Below, in pieces: positions 1 to 7,785 of a DNA stretch of 64,000 nt. The stretch is from Leucobacter chromiiresistens (GTDB lineage: Bacteria > Actinomycetota > Actinomycetes > Actinomycetales > Microbacteriaceae), in contig NZ_FNKB01000001.1 of assembly GCF_900102345.1 (NCBI RefSeq), positions 1-64,000 on the forward strand, in the 5' to 3' direction. Made by a program: the position numbers and the translations under genes. The stretch's first letter is position 1. Each line of letters begins with the position of its first letter. Under the pieces are notes generated by a model that worked only from the letters and a program-made list of their open reading frames with translations, was not told where the DNA came from and made no database searches.

Positions 1-197
1 AAGAAGTGCCGGCGGATCTCGTCACGCTCACGCTCGAACTCGCGGCCGGCGCGCTGATCTCCCCGCTCGGGATCTCGCGCGAGCAGGCTGGCGGCGTCTC
101 GGTGACGCTGAACCGCACCTCGAACTCGCTGCTCGTTGGCCCGGGCGGTGCCGACGCCGCGCGCCTCGAGCCGTACCGGTTGGGGGTGCTCCCGTGA
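1..197 (+). CDS. Head-tail connector protein (3' end only), copy A
   Basis: The window opens inside this gene. The first whole codon starts at base 3, and only the C-terminal 64 residues are present. The whole gene is seen at 35917-36447 (176 residues). Position right after the capsid block and before the stopper and tail-terminator genes, plus a helical segment PADLVTLTLELAAGAL, fits the gp6-like adaptors that sit under the portal in HK97-type phages. The stop TGA overlaps the GTG start of the next gene, suggesting translational coupling. Not a broken gene, just cut by the window edge. Confidence 0.75.
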   Translation, partial: EVPADLVTLTLELAAGALISPLGISREQAGGVSVTLNRTSNSLLVGPGGADAARLEPYRLGVLP

Positions 198-535
198 TCC
201 AGGACTCACCTCCCCGGCACGCCCTCATCCGCGAGCGCCCGCTCCTCGTTGACGACGGCCGCGGCGGGCACCGCTCCGACTTCACCGACGTCGTCGGCGT
301 CGACCTGCTCGGGTGGGCGCTCGATGCCGGCGCGACGACGAAGGACACCCAGAACCGCGACGGCGCGCTCATCGCGTGGACCGCGCGCGGCCCATTCGGC
401 GCCGACGTCGAACGGCACGACCGCATCACCGTGTTCGGTGAGCGGTACAAGATCAACGGCGCGGTGGTCCGTCAGCCGGGCCCGACTCCGTTGACCTCGC
501 ACACGATCCTGCTACTCGAACGATGGGACGGATGA
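194..535 (+). CDS. Head-tail stopper (head closure) protein, copy A, with local frame change
   Basis: A 113-residue protein in the slot of the head-completion stopper, which seals the portal channel after packaging. The GTG start overlaps the upstream stop (GTGA). The motif ERYKINGAVVRQPGP near the C-terminus is of the kind seen in small beta-rich stopper proteins. Compared with the second copy (36444-36785), a G is missing after base 203 and a C is added in the run 212-215, so residues 4-7 read DSPP instead of GLTS before the frame recovers. The copy B reading looks native. This could be a real mutation or a homopolymer sequencing error. Confidence 0.7.
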   Translation: MIQDSPPRHALIRERPLLVDDGRGGHRSDFTDVVGVDLLGWALDAGATTKDTQNRDGALIAWTARGPFGADVERHDRITVFGERYKINGAVVRQPGPTPLTSHTILLLERWDG

Positions 536-783
536 TGGCTACCGGTGTACGCATCAAGCTCAACAAGAAGGGCATCATCCGCCTGCTGCAGTCCCAGCAG
601 GTCGCAGACCACCTCAAGGAGCGCGGCGAGCGCATCGCCGACGCGGCCGGCCCCGGTTTCGAAGCGACTCCGCAGCTGAACAAGGACCGCGCGGTCGTGT
701 TCGTGCGTGCGGAGACCACTGAAGCACGACGCGCGCAGGCGGCGGACAACGCACTGCAGCGCGCGATCGACGCAGGGCGGTGA
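532..783 (+). CDS. HK97 gp10-like neck/tail-completion protein, copy A
   Basis: A short, basic, helical 83-residue protein between the stopper and the tail terminator, where siphophages carry the gp10-like neck protein. I chose the ATG at 532 because it forms an ATGA overlap with the preceding stop; an in-frame ATG at 523 would add three residues and one at 535 would remove one. The family assignment is from gene order, size and the conserved small-basic character, since no catalytic motif is expected. Confidence 0.6.
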   Translation: MMATGVRIKLNKKGIIRLLQSQQVADHLKERGERIADAAGPGFEATPQLNKDRAVVFVRAETTEARRAQAADNALQRAIDAGR

Positions 784-1202
784 CCGTGACCGAGCTCCTC
801 ATCCCCACCGACGTCGAAGTCGCGATCAAGCGTGAGATCGACGCGTCGCTCGTCGGCACCCAGTTCCAGGACGCGAAGGTCGGCACGAAGATCCCACTCG
901 AGCCGAAGCCGACGCACTTCATCCGCGTCACGGCGACCGGCGGCGGACAGCGCGACCTCGTTACCGATACCCCCACTGTCGTCCTGGACGCCTTCTCCGT
1001 CGATGAACAGCACGCCCGCGACCTCTCGGCCCTCGCTGTCGCTGTACTGCAGCGAGCGGGGCGCGTGGGAACGCTCGGCGGTGTGCCTTGTTACGGGGTG
1101 CGCGTCGGCGGCCTCCCCGCGAACCTCCCCCATCCGACGGTAACCACGCACTTCCGGTTCACCGCCACTGTCTCCGCCGCTCTGCGAAGAGCGTCGGTCT
1201 AG
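780..1202 (+). CDS. Tail terminator protein, copy A
   Basis: A 140-residue protein beginning at a GTG that overlaps the upstream stop. It occupies the tail-terminator slot immediately before the major tail protein. The N-terminal part (ELLIPTDVEVAIKREIDASL), then a central strand region and a basic helix (ARDLSALAVAVLQRAGRVGT), match the alpha/beta layout of phage tail terminators (gpU/DUF3168-like), which form the ring capping the tail tube and join it to the head. The assignment is by order and fold-like features, not by a diagnostic motif. Confidence 0.65.
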   Translation: MTVTELLIPTDVEVAIKREIDASLVGTQFQDAKVGTKIPLEPKPTHFIRVTATGGGQRDLVTDTPTVVLDAFSVDEQHARDLSALAVAVLQRAGRVGTLGGVPCYGVRVGGLPANLPHPTVTTHFRFTATVSAALRRASV

Positions 1203-1219
1203 GTTCCCCAACCACCCAC

Positions 1220-1247
1220 ACGCCCGGCAAACCCTGTCGGGCGTTTT
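1220..1247 (+). terminator. Hairpin terminator before major tail protein, copy A
   Basis: A 10-bp stem (ACGCCCGGCA at 1220-1229 with TGTCGGGCGT at 1235-1244, one G-T pair), 5-nt loop, then TTT. It separates the connector genes from the major tail protein gene and may set relative transcript levels. Confidence 0.6.
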
Positions 1248-1276
1248 CCGTTTCTGCCTGAAAGGGGCACCCCGCC

Positions 1277-1867
1277 ATGAGCGTGGATTCCAAGAACGTC
1301 TTTATCGGTGCGCCGGACCAGGCCGTCACCGGTGCGATCCTGTCCGGTCCCGAGACCGACACCATCCCGGCGACGATCGACGACTTCGACGTCGATGAGC
1401 TCACCGATTCCGGGTACGTGAACGAAGACGGCGTGACCATCACCCCGTCGGAGTCGACCGAGTCGATCAAGGACTGGTCGCTCAAGACCATCCGCAAGAT
1501 CCTGACCGAGTTCGAGGGCACCGTGGCGTGGTCGCACCTCGAGCTCTCGCTGGGCGCCCTGAAGAACTACATGGGCGACGACAACGTCGAGGTCACCGAC
1601 GCGACCGCGACGAAGGGCACGCAGACGCGGTCCGCGATCGCCGGCGAGCAGCGCCCCATCAAGCAGTGGGTGTTCCGCATCAAGGACGGCGCGCGTCGCG
1701 CGATCGTGTTCATCCCTCACGGCCAGATCACCGAGCGCGGCGAGATCCCCCTCGTCGCGTCCGGCGCGATCACCCTGCCGGTCACGCTGTCGACCTACCC
1801 CGACGCCGCCGGCAAGTCGATCTACATCTACACCGACGACGGCGTGGTCGCCGCATCGGGCGCGTAG
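1277..1867 (+). CDS. Major tail (tube) protein, copy A
   Basis: A 196-residue acidic, beta-rich protein with the pattern of siphophage tail-tube subunits: an N-terminal strand region, a stretch EDGVTITPSESTESIKDWS, and a central EFEGTVAWSHLELSLGALKNYMG helix-turn. It lies between the tail terminator and the two overlapping chaperone genes, the invariant position of the tube protein. It has its own leader and is flanked by hairpins on both sides (1220-1247 and 1878-1916), as expected for a gene needing a high and separate expression level. The ATG at 1277 follows GAAAGGGG. Confidence 0.9.
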   Translation: MSVDSKNVFIGAPDQAVTGAILSGPETDTIPATIDDFDVDELTDSGYVNEDGVTITPSESTESIKDWSLKTIRKILTEFEGTVAWSHLELSLGALKNYMGDDNVEVTDATATKGTQTRSAIAGEQRPIKQWVFRIKDGARRAIVFIPHGQITERGEIPLVASGAITLPVTLSTYPDAAGKSIYIYTDDGVVAASGA

Positions 1868-1877
1868 ATCCCCGACC

Positions 1878-1916
1878 AGAGCGCCCGGACGACCGGGGAA
1901 CCCGTCCGGGCGCTCT
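1878..1916 (+). terminator. Strong hairpin after major tail protein, copy A
   Basis: A perfect 14-bp stem (AGAGCGCCCGGACG 1878-1891 with CGTCCGGGCGCTCT 1903-1916) and 11-nt loop. There is no clear T-run, so it may work as an attenuator or mRNA-stabilising hairpin rather than a full stop. Confidence 0.6.
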
Positions 1917-1970
1917 GCTTCCCCCTCACGGTTCCCCACCCACAACACCCAATACCCCAGGAGGTTCCCC

Positions 1971-2342
1971 ATGGTGTTCCAGGTTCCGGCGTCGAAAGCG
2001 TCGATCAATCAGAACCGATTCGAGTTTGAACTCGACGTCCCCGCGGCGAACGGCAAGACCAAGAAGCGCAAGTTCTCGCTCCCGAAGATGCAGTTCGTGT
2101 CGTCGGACGTGCGCCACCGCATGCAGCGAGTCGGCGTGAAGATCGACGCCCTGCAGAAGGAAGGCGAGACCGTCGACCCCGCACTGCAGGTCGAAGCTGC
2201 GGAAATCCAGCGCGAGCTCATCGAGAAGTACGCGCCCGGCCTGTACGAACTCGTCACCGACGATCAGCTGCAGGCGATCCAGGAAGCGTGGCAGGAGGCG
2301 TCGAACATCGGCCTGGGGGAATCCTCGCCCTCTGCCGACTGA
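1971..2342 (+). CDS. Tail assembly chaperone, short form, copy A
   Basis: A 123-residue protein, the counterpart of lambda gpG, which binds the tape measure protein during tail assembly and is absent from virions. Evidence is its place between the tube and tape measure genes and its overlap with a second reading frame (2288-2728) in the -1 frame. A G-run slip site (2315-2321) lies seven codons before the stop, so part of the ribosomes should make a longer fusion. The ATG is preceded by CAGGAGG at good spacing. Confidence 0.85.
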   Translation: MVFQVPASKASINQNRFEFELDVPAANGKTKKRKFSLPKMQFVSSDVRHRMQRVGVKIDALQKEGETVDPALQVEAAEIQRELIEKYAPGLYELVTDDQLQAIQEAWQEASNIGLGESSPSAD

Positions 2343-2728
2343 TCGACCGGCACGAGGACGCAATCGAGTACGACCTGCTCAACGCGGGCTACTCGCTCGA
2401 CGATCTCGGCCACTCGCTCTCATGGCGCCACCTCTGGGTGCTGACGCGCAGGTGGCAAACGCTGCCCGGCACTGCCACCTGCGCGGCCGTACAGGGCCGC
2501 GAGCACTGGGGCGTGGCAGAGCAGCTTCTCGCGGAAATCATCGACCTCCTGAACATCGGCAACTGGCAGCGCGCCGGCCGCAAGCATGCGGCGAAACCGA
2601 AGCGCTTTCCCCGCCCATGGGAGAAAGCGAAAGCCCAGAAGCTCGGGTCTGACCCGATCCCAGTATCGAAGTTCTCCGACTGGTGGGACAGCTTCACCGA
2701 CAAGAAGAAGCGACGGAACCGGAGGTAG
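2288..2728 (+). CDS. Tail assembly chaperone, frameshift extension, copy A
   Basis: This frame has no convincing start of its own (the ATG at 2288 lies inside the upstream gene and has no ribosome binding site). It is most likely expressed as a C-terminal extension of the 1971-2342 protein by a -1 frameshift at 2315-2321, like lambda gpGT. The extension proper begins at ILALCRLIDRHEDAIEYDLL and carries the YSLDDLGHSLSWRHLWVL segment common in actinophage chaperones, ending with a basic tail KKKRRNRR. It ends three bases before the tape measure gene. Confidence 0.8.
   Translation: MAGGVEHRPGGILALCRLIDRHEDAIEYDLLNAGYSLDDLGHSLSWRHLWVLTRRWQTLPGTATCAAVQGREHWGVAEQLLAEIIDLLNIGNWQRAGRKHAAKPKRFPRPWEKAKAQKLGSDPIPVSKFSDWWDSFTDKKKRRNRR
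2315..2321 (+). other. Predicted programmed -1 frameshift site, copy A
   Basis: The heptamer GGGGGAA is read in the zero frame as G-GGG-GAA. Slipping back one base lets the P-site tRNA re-pair with GGG and continues into the overlapping frame as ATC-CTC-GCC. The resulting G-T fusion would be about 252 residues. Known for lambda-like tails in general; the exact slip bases here are inference. Confidence 0.7.
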
Positions 2729-2731
2729 GTC

Positions 2732-5584
2732 ATGGCCGATGGGGTCGAGCTGGCAACAGCATGGGTGCGTCTCGTGCCGTCCGTCGAGGGAATCACCGAC
2801 GGCATCACGAAGGCCGTCGTGCCGAGCATGGGGCCCGCGGGCAAGGATGCGGGGAAGCGCTTCGGTAGCGGCTTCAAGGGCGCGGCGAGCGGCTTCCTCA
2901 CCGGCGCCGTGTTCCTCGGTGTTGCCGCCGGCGTGAAGTCGTTTGTCACCGAGTCCGTGAACTCGCTCGCGCGCATCGAGAAGATCAACACGCAGACCGA
3001 GACCGTCATCAAGTCCACGGGCAACGCAGCAGGGGTATCCGCGAAGCACGTGGAAGATCTCGCGGGCGCGCTCGAGAATACGACCGCGACCGAGGCCGAA
3101 GCCACGCAGGAGGGCGCGAACCTCCTCCTCACCTTCAAGAACATCCGAAACGGTGTCGGGAAGGGCAACGACGTCTTCGATCAATCGACAAAGGCGCTCG
3201 TCGATATGTCGCGCGCGATGGGGACCGAGCCGAAGGCAGCCGCGATGCAGCTCGGCAAGGCGCTCAACGACCCGGTGAAGGGCATCACCCAGCTCACTCG
3301 CGTCGGCGTCACGTTCTCCGAAGAGCAGCAGAACACGATCAAGTCGATGGTCGAGATGGGCGACACCGCGGGCGCTCAGAAGATCATGCTCGAGGAGCTG
3401 AATTCACAGTTCGGCGGATCGGGCGAGGCGTACGCGAAGACGTACGCCGGGCAGATGGAGCTCCTCGGGCACTCGTTCGGGACGCTCGGCGAGACCATTA
3501 TGGGTGCGGTCATGCCCGCGCTGCAGGGCTTTATGAGCGGGCTCGTGCCCGTGTTTCAGTGGCTCTCCGAGAACCAGGGGGTGCTGCTCGGCGTTGCGGC
3601 CGCGATCGGGGTAACGCTCGTCGCGGCGTTCGTCGCGTGGACGGCGTCGATCTGGGCCTCAACGGTCGCGTTGCTCGCGAACCCGATGACGTGGATCGTC
3701 CTCGGCATCATGGCACTCATCGCGGCGATCGTGCTCCTGGTTGCGAACTGGGACACGGTCGTCGCGTGGATCAGTGAGGTGTGGGCGGGGTTCATCTCGT
3801 GGATCACGGGCGTCATCGACGGCTTCGTCGAGTGGTGGACGGGCGTCTGGTCCGCCATCACGCAGTTCTTCACGGACGTGTGGAACAACGTCGTGGCGTG
3901 GGTGACCGAGGTGTGGTCCGGCTTTATCTCCTGGATCACCGGCGTGATCGACGGGTTCGTTGCCTGGTGGAACGGCATCTGGAACAGCGTCGGTCAGTTC
4001 TTCTCCGACGTCTGGACCAACGTGTCGAGCTTCTTCCGCGGCATCTGGGACGGCATCGTCTCGTGGTTCCAGCAGAAGATCCTGTTCTGGCAGAACGTCT
4101 TCAAGGTCGGCCTCTACCTGTTCGTGTCGTTCTGGTCGAACACGTGGAACAACATCACGAGCTTCTTCCGGGGAATCTGGAACGGCATCGTGTCCTGGTT
4201 CCAGGAGAAGATCGCGTTCTGGCAGACCGTGTTCCGCCTCTCGCTCGCGATCCTGCGAGACACGTGGCAGAACATCTGGAACGGGATCAAGACGTTCTTC
4301 TCGAACATCTGGAACGGCATCAAGTCCGTGTTTATGACGATGATCAACTTCGTCAAGACCAAGCCCGTCGAAGCGTTCAAGGCCGCTCGCGACGCGATCG
4401 GCTCAGCGTGGAAGGGCATCCAGGAGCTCGCGAAGAAGCCGGTCCGGTTTGTCATCGACACCGTGATCAATGGCCTCATCGGGACCGTGAACAAGATCCT
4501 CCCGAAGGGGATGAAGATCCCGAAGATCGATCTCCCGAAGGGGTTCGCGGTCGGCGGCATCCTCCCCGGCATGTCGCGGATGAGCGACGGCGATAGCCAG
4601 CTCATCGCGGCCCGGCCGGGTGAGGGTGTCATGGTCTCCGAGGCCCTCCGCAGTTCGGCGGACAAGGCCGCGTTCCTCGCTGCCAACGCGGCGGGTCGGA
4701 AGGGTGTCGGCTTCGCGTCGATGCTGCAGGGCTTCGCGCGCGGCGGGCTGGTGAACCCGCTGCCGAAGGGCTCCTACTCGGTATCGCAGCCGTACCACGG
4801 CGGCCACAACGGCATCGACCTCGCCGCCGCCAGCGGCACCAGGGTCTACGCCGCGGCAGACGGCGTCGTGGGGCTCGCCGGGTCCGTCAACATGGGCGGC
4901 AACGAGGTCTACATCCAGCACGGCAACGGGCTGGGAACGCGCTACTCGCACCTCTCCCGCTTCGCGACGTCGGCCGGCACGAAGGTGAAGGCCGGCAACG
5001 TGATCGGCTATGTCGGCTCGACCGGCATGTCGACGGGCCCTCACCTGCACTACATGGTGCACAACCCGGGCGGCGGGGCCGTAAACTACGGCAGCCACGT
5101 GAACCCGGCACCGTACCTCGGCATCTACGGGAAAGACCTCGGAGAAGCCGGCGGTGCAGCGTCCATTCTCGACGGGCTTGTCGACTGGGCGGTCGGGAAG
5201 ATCAAGAGCCAGTTCCCGGGCGGCGGCCTCTGGGTCGACGTCGCGACAGCTATGGCGAAGAACGCCGCCGGTCTCATGTCGAAGGCATTCAACCCGTTCG
5301 CAGCCGCGGACGGGCACACGGCGCTGTACGACGACGGCGGGTTCCTGCCGACCGGTATCTCCCTCGTGGAGAACAAGACCGGCAGGCCGGAGCCAGTGTT
5401 CAGCCCCTCGCAGTGGTCCACGCTGCACGCCGCCGTCGACGCTCCCGAGCGCGGCGACGGCGAGGGCGTATTCCACCTGTATGACTCCGACGGTGTGCTG
5501 TTCGGCACCATCGACGGGCGCATCGCGGCCGCCTCTTCGGCGGGATCGGATCGCGTCCTGAACGACAGATTGGGAGTTCGATAG
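2732..5584 (+). CDS. Tape measure protein with M23 peptidase domain, copy A
   Basis: A 950-residue protein, the largest of the phage, which sets tail length and threads the tube. Order of parts: helical N-terminus (1-280), two hydrophobic stretches near 284-308 and 322-340, a long Trp-rich repeat region with recurring W-N-x-I-W units (about 345-560), basic helical segment, then an M23 (LytM) peptidase domain near 680-795. The zinc-site motifs GHNGIDL (about residue 690) and HLHY (about 771) are intact, so the tip may cut peptidoglycan cross-links during DNA entry. The C-terminus returns to tape-measure-like sequence. It follows the chaperones by three bases. Confidence 0.92.
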   Translation: MADGVELATAWVRLVPSVEGITDGITKAVVPSMGPAGKDAGKRFGSGFKGAASGFLTGAVFLGVAAGVKSFVTESVNSLARIEKINTQTETVIKSTGNAAGVSAKHVEDLAGALENTTATEAEATQEGANLLLTFKNIRNGVGKGNDVFDQSTKALVDMSRAMGTEPKAAAMQLGKALNDPVKGITQLTRVGVTFSEEQQNTIKSMVEMGDTAGAQKIMLEELNSQFGGSGEAYAKTYAGQMELLGHSFGTLGETIMGAVMPALQGFMSGLVPVFQWLSENQGVLLGVAAAIGVTLVAAFVAWTASIWASTVALLANPMTWIVLGIMALIAAIVLLVANWDTVVAWISEVWAGFISWITGVIDGFVEWWTGVWSAITQFFTDVWNNVVAWVTEVWSGFISWITGVIDGFVAWWNGIWNSVGQFFSDVWTNVSSFFRGIWDGIVSWFQQKILFWQNVFKVGLYLFVSFWSNTWNNITSFFRGIWNGIVSWFQEKIAFWQTVFRLSLAILRDTWQNIWNGIKTFFSNIWNGIKSVFMTMINFVKTKPVEAFKAARDAIGSAWKGIQELAKKPVRFVIDTVINGLIGTVNKILPKGMKIPKIDLPKGFAVGGILPGMSRMSDGDSQLIAARPGEGVMVSEALRSSADKAAFLAANAAGRKGVGFASMLQGFARGGLVNPLPKGSYSVSQPYHGGHNGIDLAAASGTRVYAAADGVVGLAGSVNMGGNEVYIQHGNGLGTRYSHLSRFATSAGTKVKAGNVIGYVGSTGMSTGPHLHYMVHNPGGGAVNYGSHVNPAPYLGIYGKDLGEAGGAASILDGLVDWAVGKIKSQFPGGGLWVDVATAMAKNAAGLMSKAFNPFAAADGHTALYDDGGFLPTGISLVENKTGRPEPVFSPSQWSTLHAAVDAPERGDGEGVFHLYDSDGVLFGTIDGRIAAASSAGSDRVLNDRLGVR

Positions 5585-7770
5585 TGGCTATCTCGTGGGG
5601 TCCGTATCAGAATCACGTCCGCCTCGGCATCGACGTGATCATGTCACCGAGCTCGGTCGGTACATCGACCAGCTCGGTGACGCTGACGGTGCGCACCTAT
5701 GTGCAGATGGACGGCTCGTCGTCGATCTACTACAACGGGCTCTCGCTGTCGTTCTCCGGCTCATGGTCAGGTGGCACGTCCGTGAACGTGAACCTGGGGC
5801 CAGGGCAGTCCGCCCTGATCCACACTGCGACGTTCACGCGTGCCACTTCATCCTCGAGTCAGGGACAGACGTTCAACGCGACGTTGTCGCATGTGTTCGG
5901 GTCGACGTCGATCTCGCGGGGGTTCACGATCCCCGCGAGACCGGCGGCGCCACCGCCGCGCCCGAATGCCCCCTCTGGGCTGAGCGCAGTTCGCAACTCG
6001 GATTCGCAGATCACGCTGACCTGGTCGCGCAACAGCACGTACACGAGTGTCATCGTGCAGCGCTCGACTGGGAACGGCACATGGACGCAGGTTGGCCGCC
6101 CCTCGGGGAACGCGTTTACATTCGTCGACCGCACGGTGAAGCCGAACGAGCGCTACTACTACCGCGTCTACGGCGTGAATGCGGGCGGGACGTCGCCGGT
6201 GTCCGGCACCGCGGGCCCGGTATACACGACACCGCGAATCCCCTCGCGCATCACGGCGACCCGAGTTGCTGCCGGTATTCGTGTCAACGCAGAAGAGGGT
6301 GGCCGTCCACCGTACGCGGCGTCGTACGACATCATGGACGGCTCGACCTTGGTGGCGTCCAACGTCGCCCTGCCGTGGACGCATGCGAACCCGTCGCCGA
6401 CCGCGCACGTGTACAAGGTGCGCGCAAGGATCGGGTCGCTGGCATCCGGGTGGTCGGTAGCGTCGAACGTCGTCGAGATCGCCGCACCTCCGAAGGCTCC
6501 GACAAACCTGTCCCCCAACGGGCAGGTGGTATCGAAGCTTGCGGTGCTGCTGCTGAGCTGGCGCCATAACCCGGTGGATGCCTCGGAGCAGACGGTGCGT
6601 CAGCTTCAATGGCGCAAAGCGGGCACCTCGGCCTGGACGGTGCTCACCGCGGTGTCTACGGACTCCGAAAGCGCAACCTTCGTCAGCTCTGAGGCCACCT
6701 TCGGAGAGGGTGACATCGAGTGGCAGGTGCGCACGAAGGGGCAGCACGCCGACTACAGCCCGTGGTCGGCGACAGCGACCTTCACGCTCACCTCACCGCC
6801 CAACGTCTCGATCACGTCACCGGTCTCGCCGTGGGACCAGGCGCGGGCGCTCGCCCGGTGGGACTACTCGCAGGATCTCGGCCGCCCGCAATCCTCGTGG
6901 GAAGCCGAGCTCTACGACGGCAACGACCTCCTCGTCGCGCGCCGGTCCGGCACCGGCGCAACGAACTCGGTGACGTTCCCCGACATGCTCACCGACGACG
7001 AAACGTACACCGTCAAGGTGCGCGCCGCGACGGGCACGCTCTGGTCCGACTGGGACACGTTCACCTTCACCGTCTCGTTCGTGCCGCCCGCGCTCCCGAA
7101 CATCTCGGGCGAATGGAGCGAGGACACCGGCGCCGTCACCCTCAGCGTCGGCGCCGGCGACCCCGTGCCTGGCGGGCCGCCGGTCGCAGAGACCGGCACG
7201 ATCGACCTGCTGCGGTCCGTCGATAACGGCCAGGTGTGGGAGTCCGTGCTCGCCGACAGCCCCGATGTGAACCTGATCGTGGACGATCCCGAAGCGCTGT
7301 CGAACGGGCAGACGATGTACCGCGCGATCGCGTACGCGACCGTCACCGGGGCGTCGGCCTACGCCGACATCACGGTTCTGGCGCAGTCGCAGGCGCTCTG
7401 GCTCGGCGGCGGCGAGCAGTTCGGCCTCACGGCGCGCCTGCCGTACTCGCCCAAGGTGAAGGTCGACGCCGGCCGGGAGCGCTCGGTGCAGCGCTACGAG
7501 GGGCGCAGCCGAGGCGTTGCGTACGCCGGCGAGCAGGTGACGCGCGTCGTCGACGCGTCCGGGGCGCTCATCGAGAGCGATGACGCGAACGCGACGGTGG
7601 CGCTGCTCGAGGAGCTCGCGCAGGATCCGTCACCGCTGCACCTGTACCGAGACCCGGACGGGCGCCGCATCTACGGGGTGCTCGGCTCGATCTCGCTCCC
7701 CCGCAACGGCGGCAACGCCGCGGCGATCATGTGGGGCTGGTCGTTCCAGCTCGAAGAGACCGACCGATAA
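5584..7770 (+). CDS. Distal tail/minor tail protein with fibronectin III modules, copy A
   Basis: A 728-residue protein starting at a GTG that shares one base with the tape measure stop. The N-terminal 120 residues are Ser/Thr-rich beta sequence. From about 125 on there are fibronectin type III-like modules (first module: PSGLSAVRNSDSQ to YYYRVYGVNAGGTSP), with at least two further beta modules up to about 560, and a C-terminal 150-residue region that resembles tail-tip attachment sequence. Position after the tape measure gene means distal tail or tail tip. FN3 modules in phage tails usually aid weak surface binding. It might contribute to host recognition. Confidence 0.8.
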   Translation: MAISWGPYQNHVRLGIDVIMSPSSVGTSTSSVTLTVRTYVQMDGSSSIYYNGLSLSFSGSWSGGTSVNVNLGPGQSALIHTATFTRATSSSSQGQTFNATLSHVFGSTSISRGFTIPARPAAPPPRPNAPSGLSAVRNSDSQITLTWSRNSTYTSVIVQRSTGNGTWTQVGRPSGNAFTFVDRTVKPNERYYYRVYGVNAGGTSPVSGTAGPVYTTPRIPSRITATRVAAGIRVNAEEGGRPPYAASYDIMDGSTLVASNVALPWTHANPSPTAHVYKVRARIGSLASGWSVASNVVEIAAPPKAPTNLSPNGQVVSKLAVLLLSWRHNPVDASEQTVRQLQWRKAGTSAWTVLTAVSTDSESATFVSSEATFGEGDIEWQVRTKGQHADYSPWSATATFTLTSPPNVSITSPVSPWDQARALARWDYSQDLGRPQSSWEAELYDGNDLLVARRSGTGATNSVTFPDMLTDDETYTVKVRAATGTLWSDWDTFTFTVSFVPPALPNISGEWSEDTGAVTLSVGAGDPVPGGPPVAETGTIDLLRSVDNGQVWESVLADSPDVNLIVDDPEALSNGQTMYRAIAYATVTGASAYADITVLAQSQALWLGGGEQFGLTARLPYSPKVKVDAGRERSVQRYEGRSRGVAYAGEQVTRVVDASGALIESDDANATVALLEELAQDPSPLHLYRDPDGRRIYGVLGSISLPRNGGNAAAIMWGWSFQLEETDR

Positions 7771-7785
7771 CAGGAAGGGGGCGGC

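Noticed and set aside
2389..3184. Leftward frames of about 255 residues over the chaperone and tape measure genes
   Set aside because: Shadows of the chaperone extension and tape measure genes; no ribosome sites or domains.
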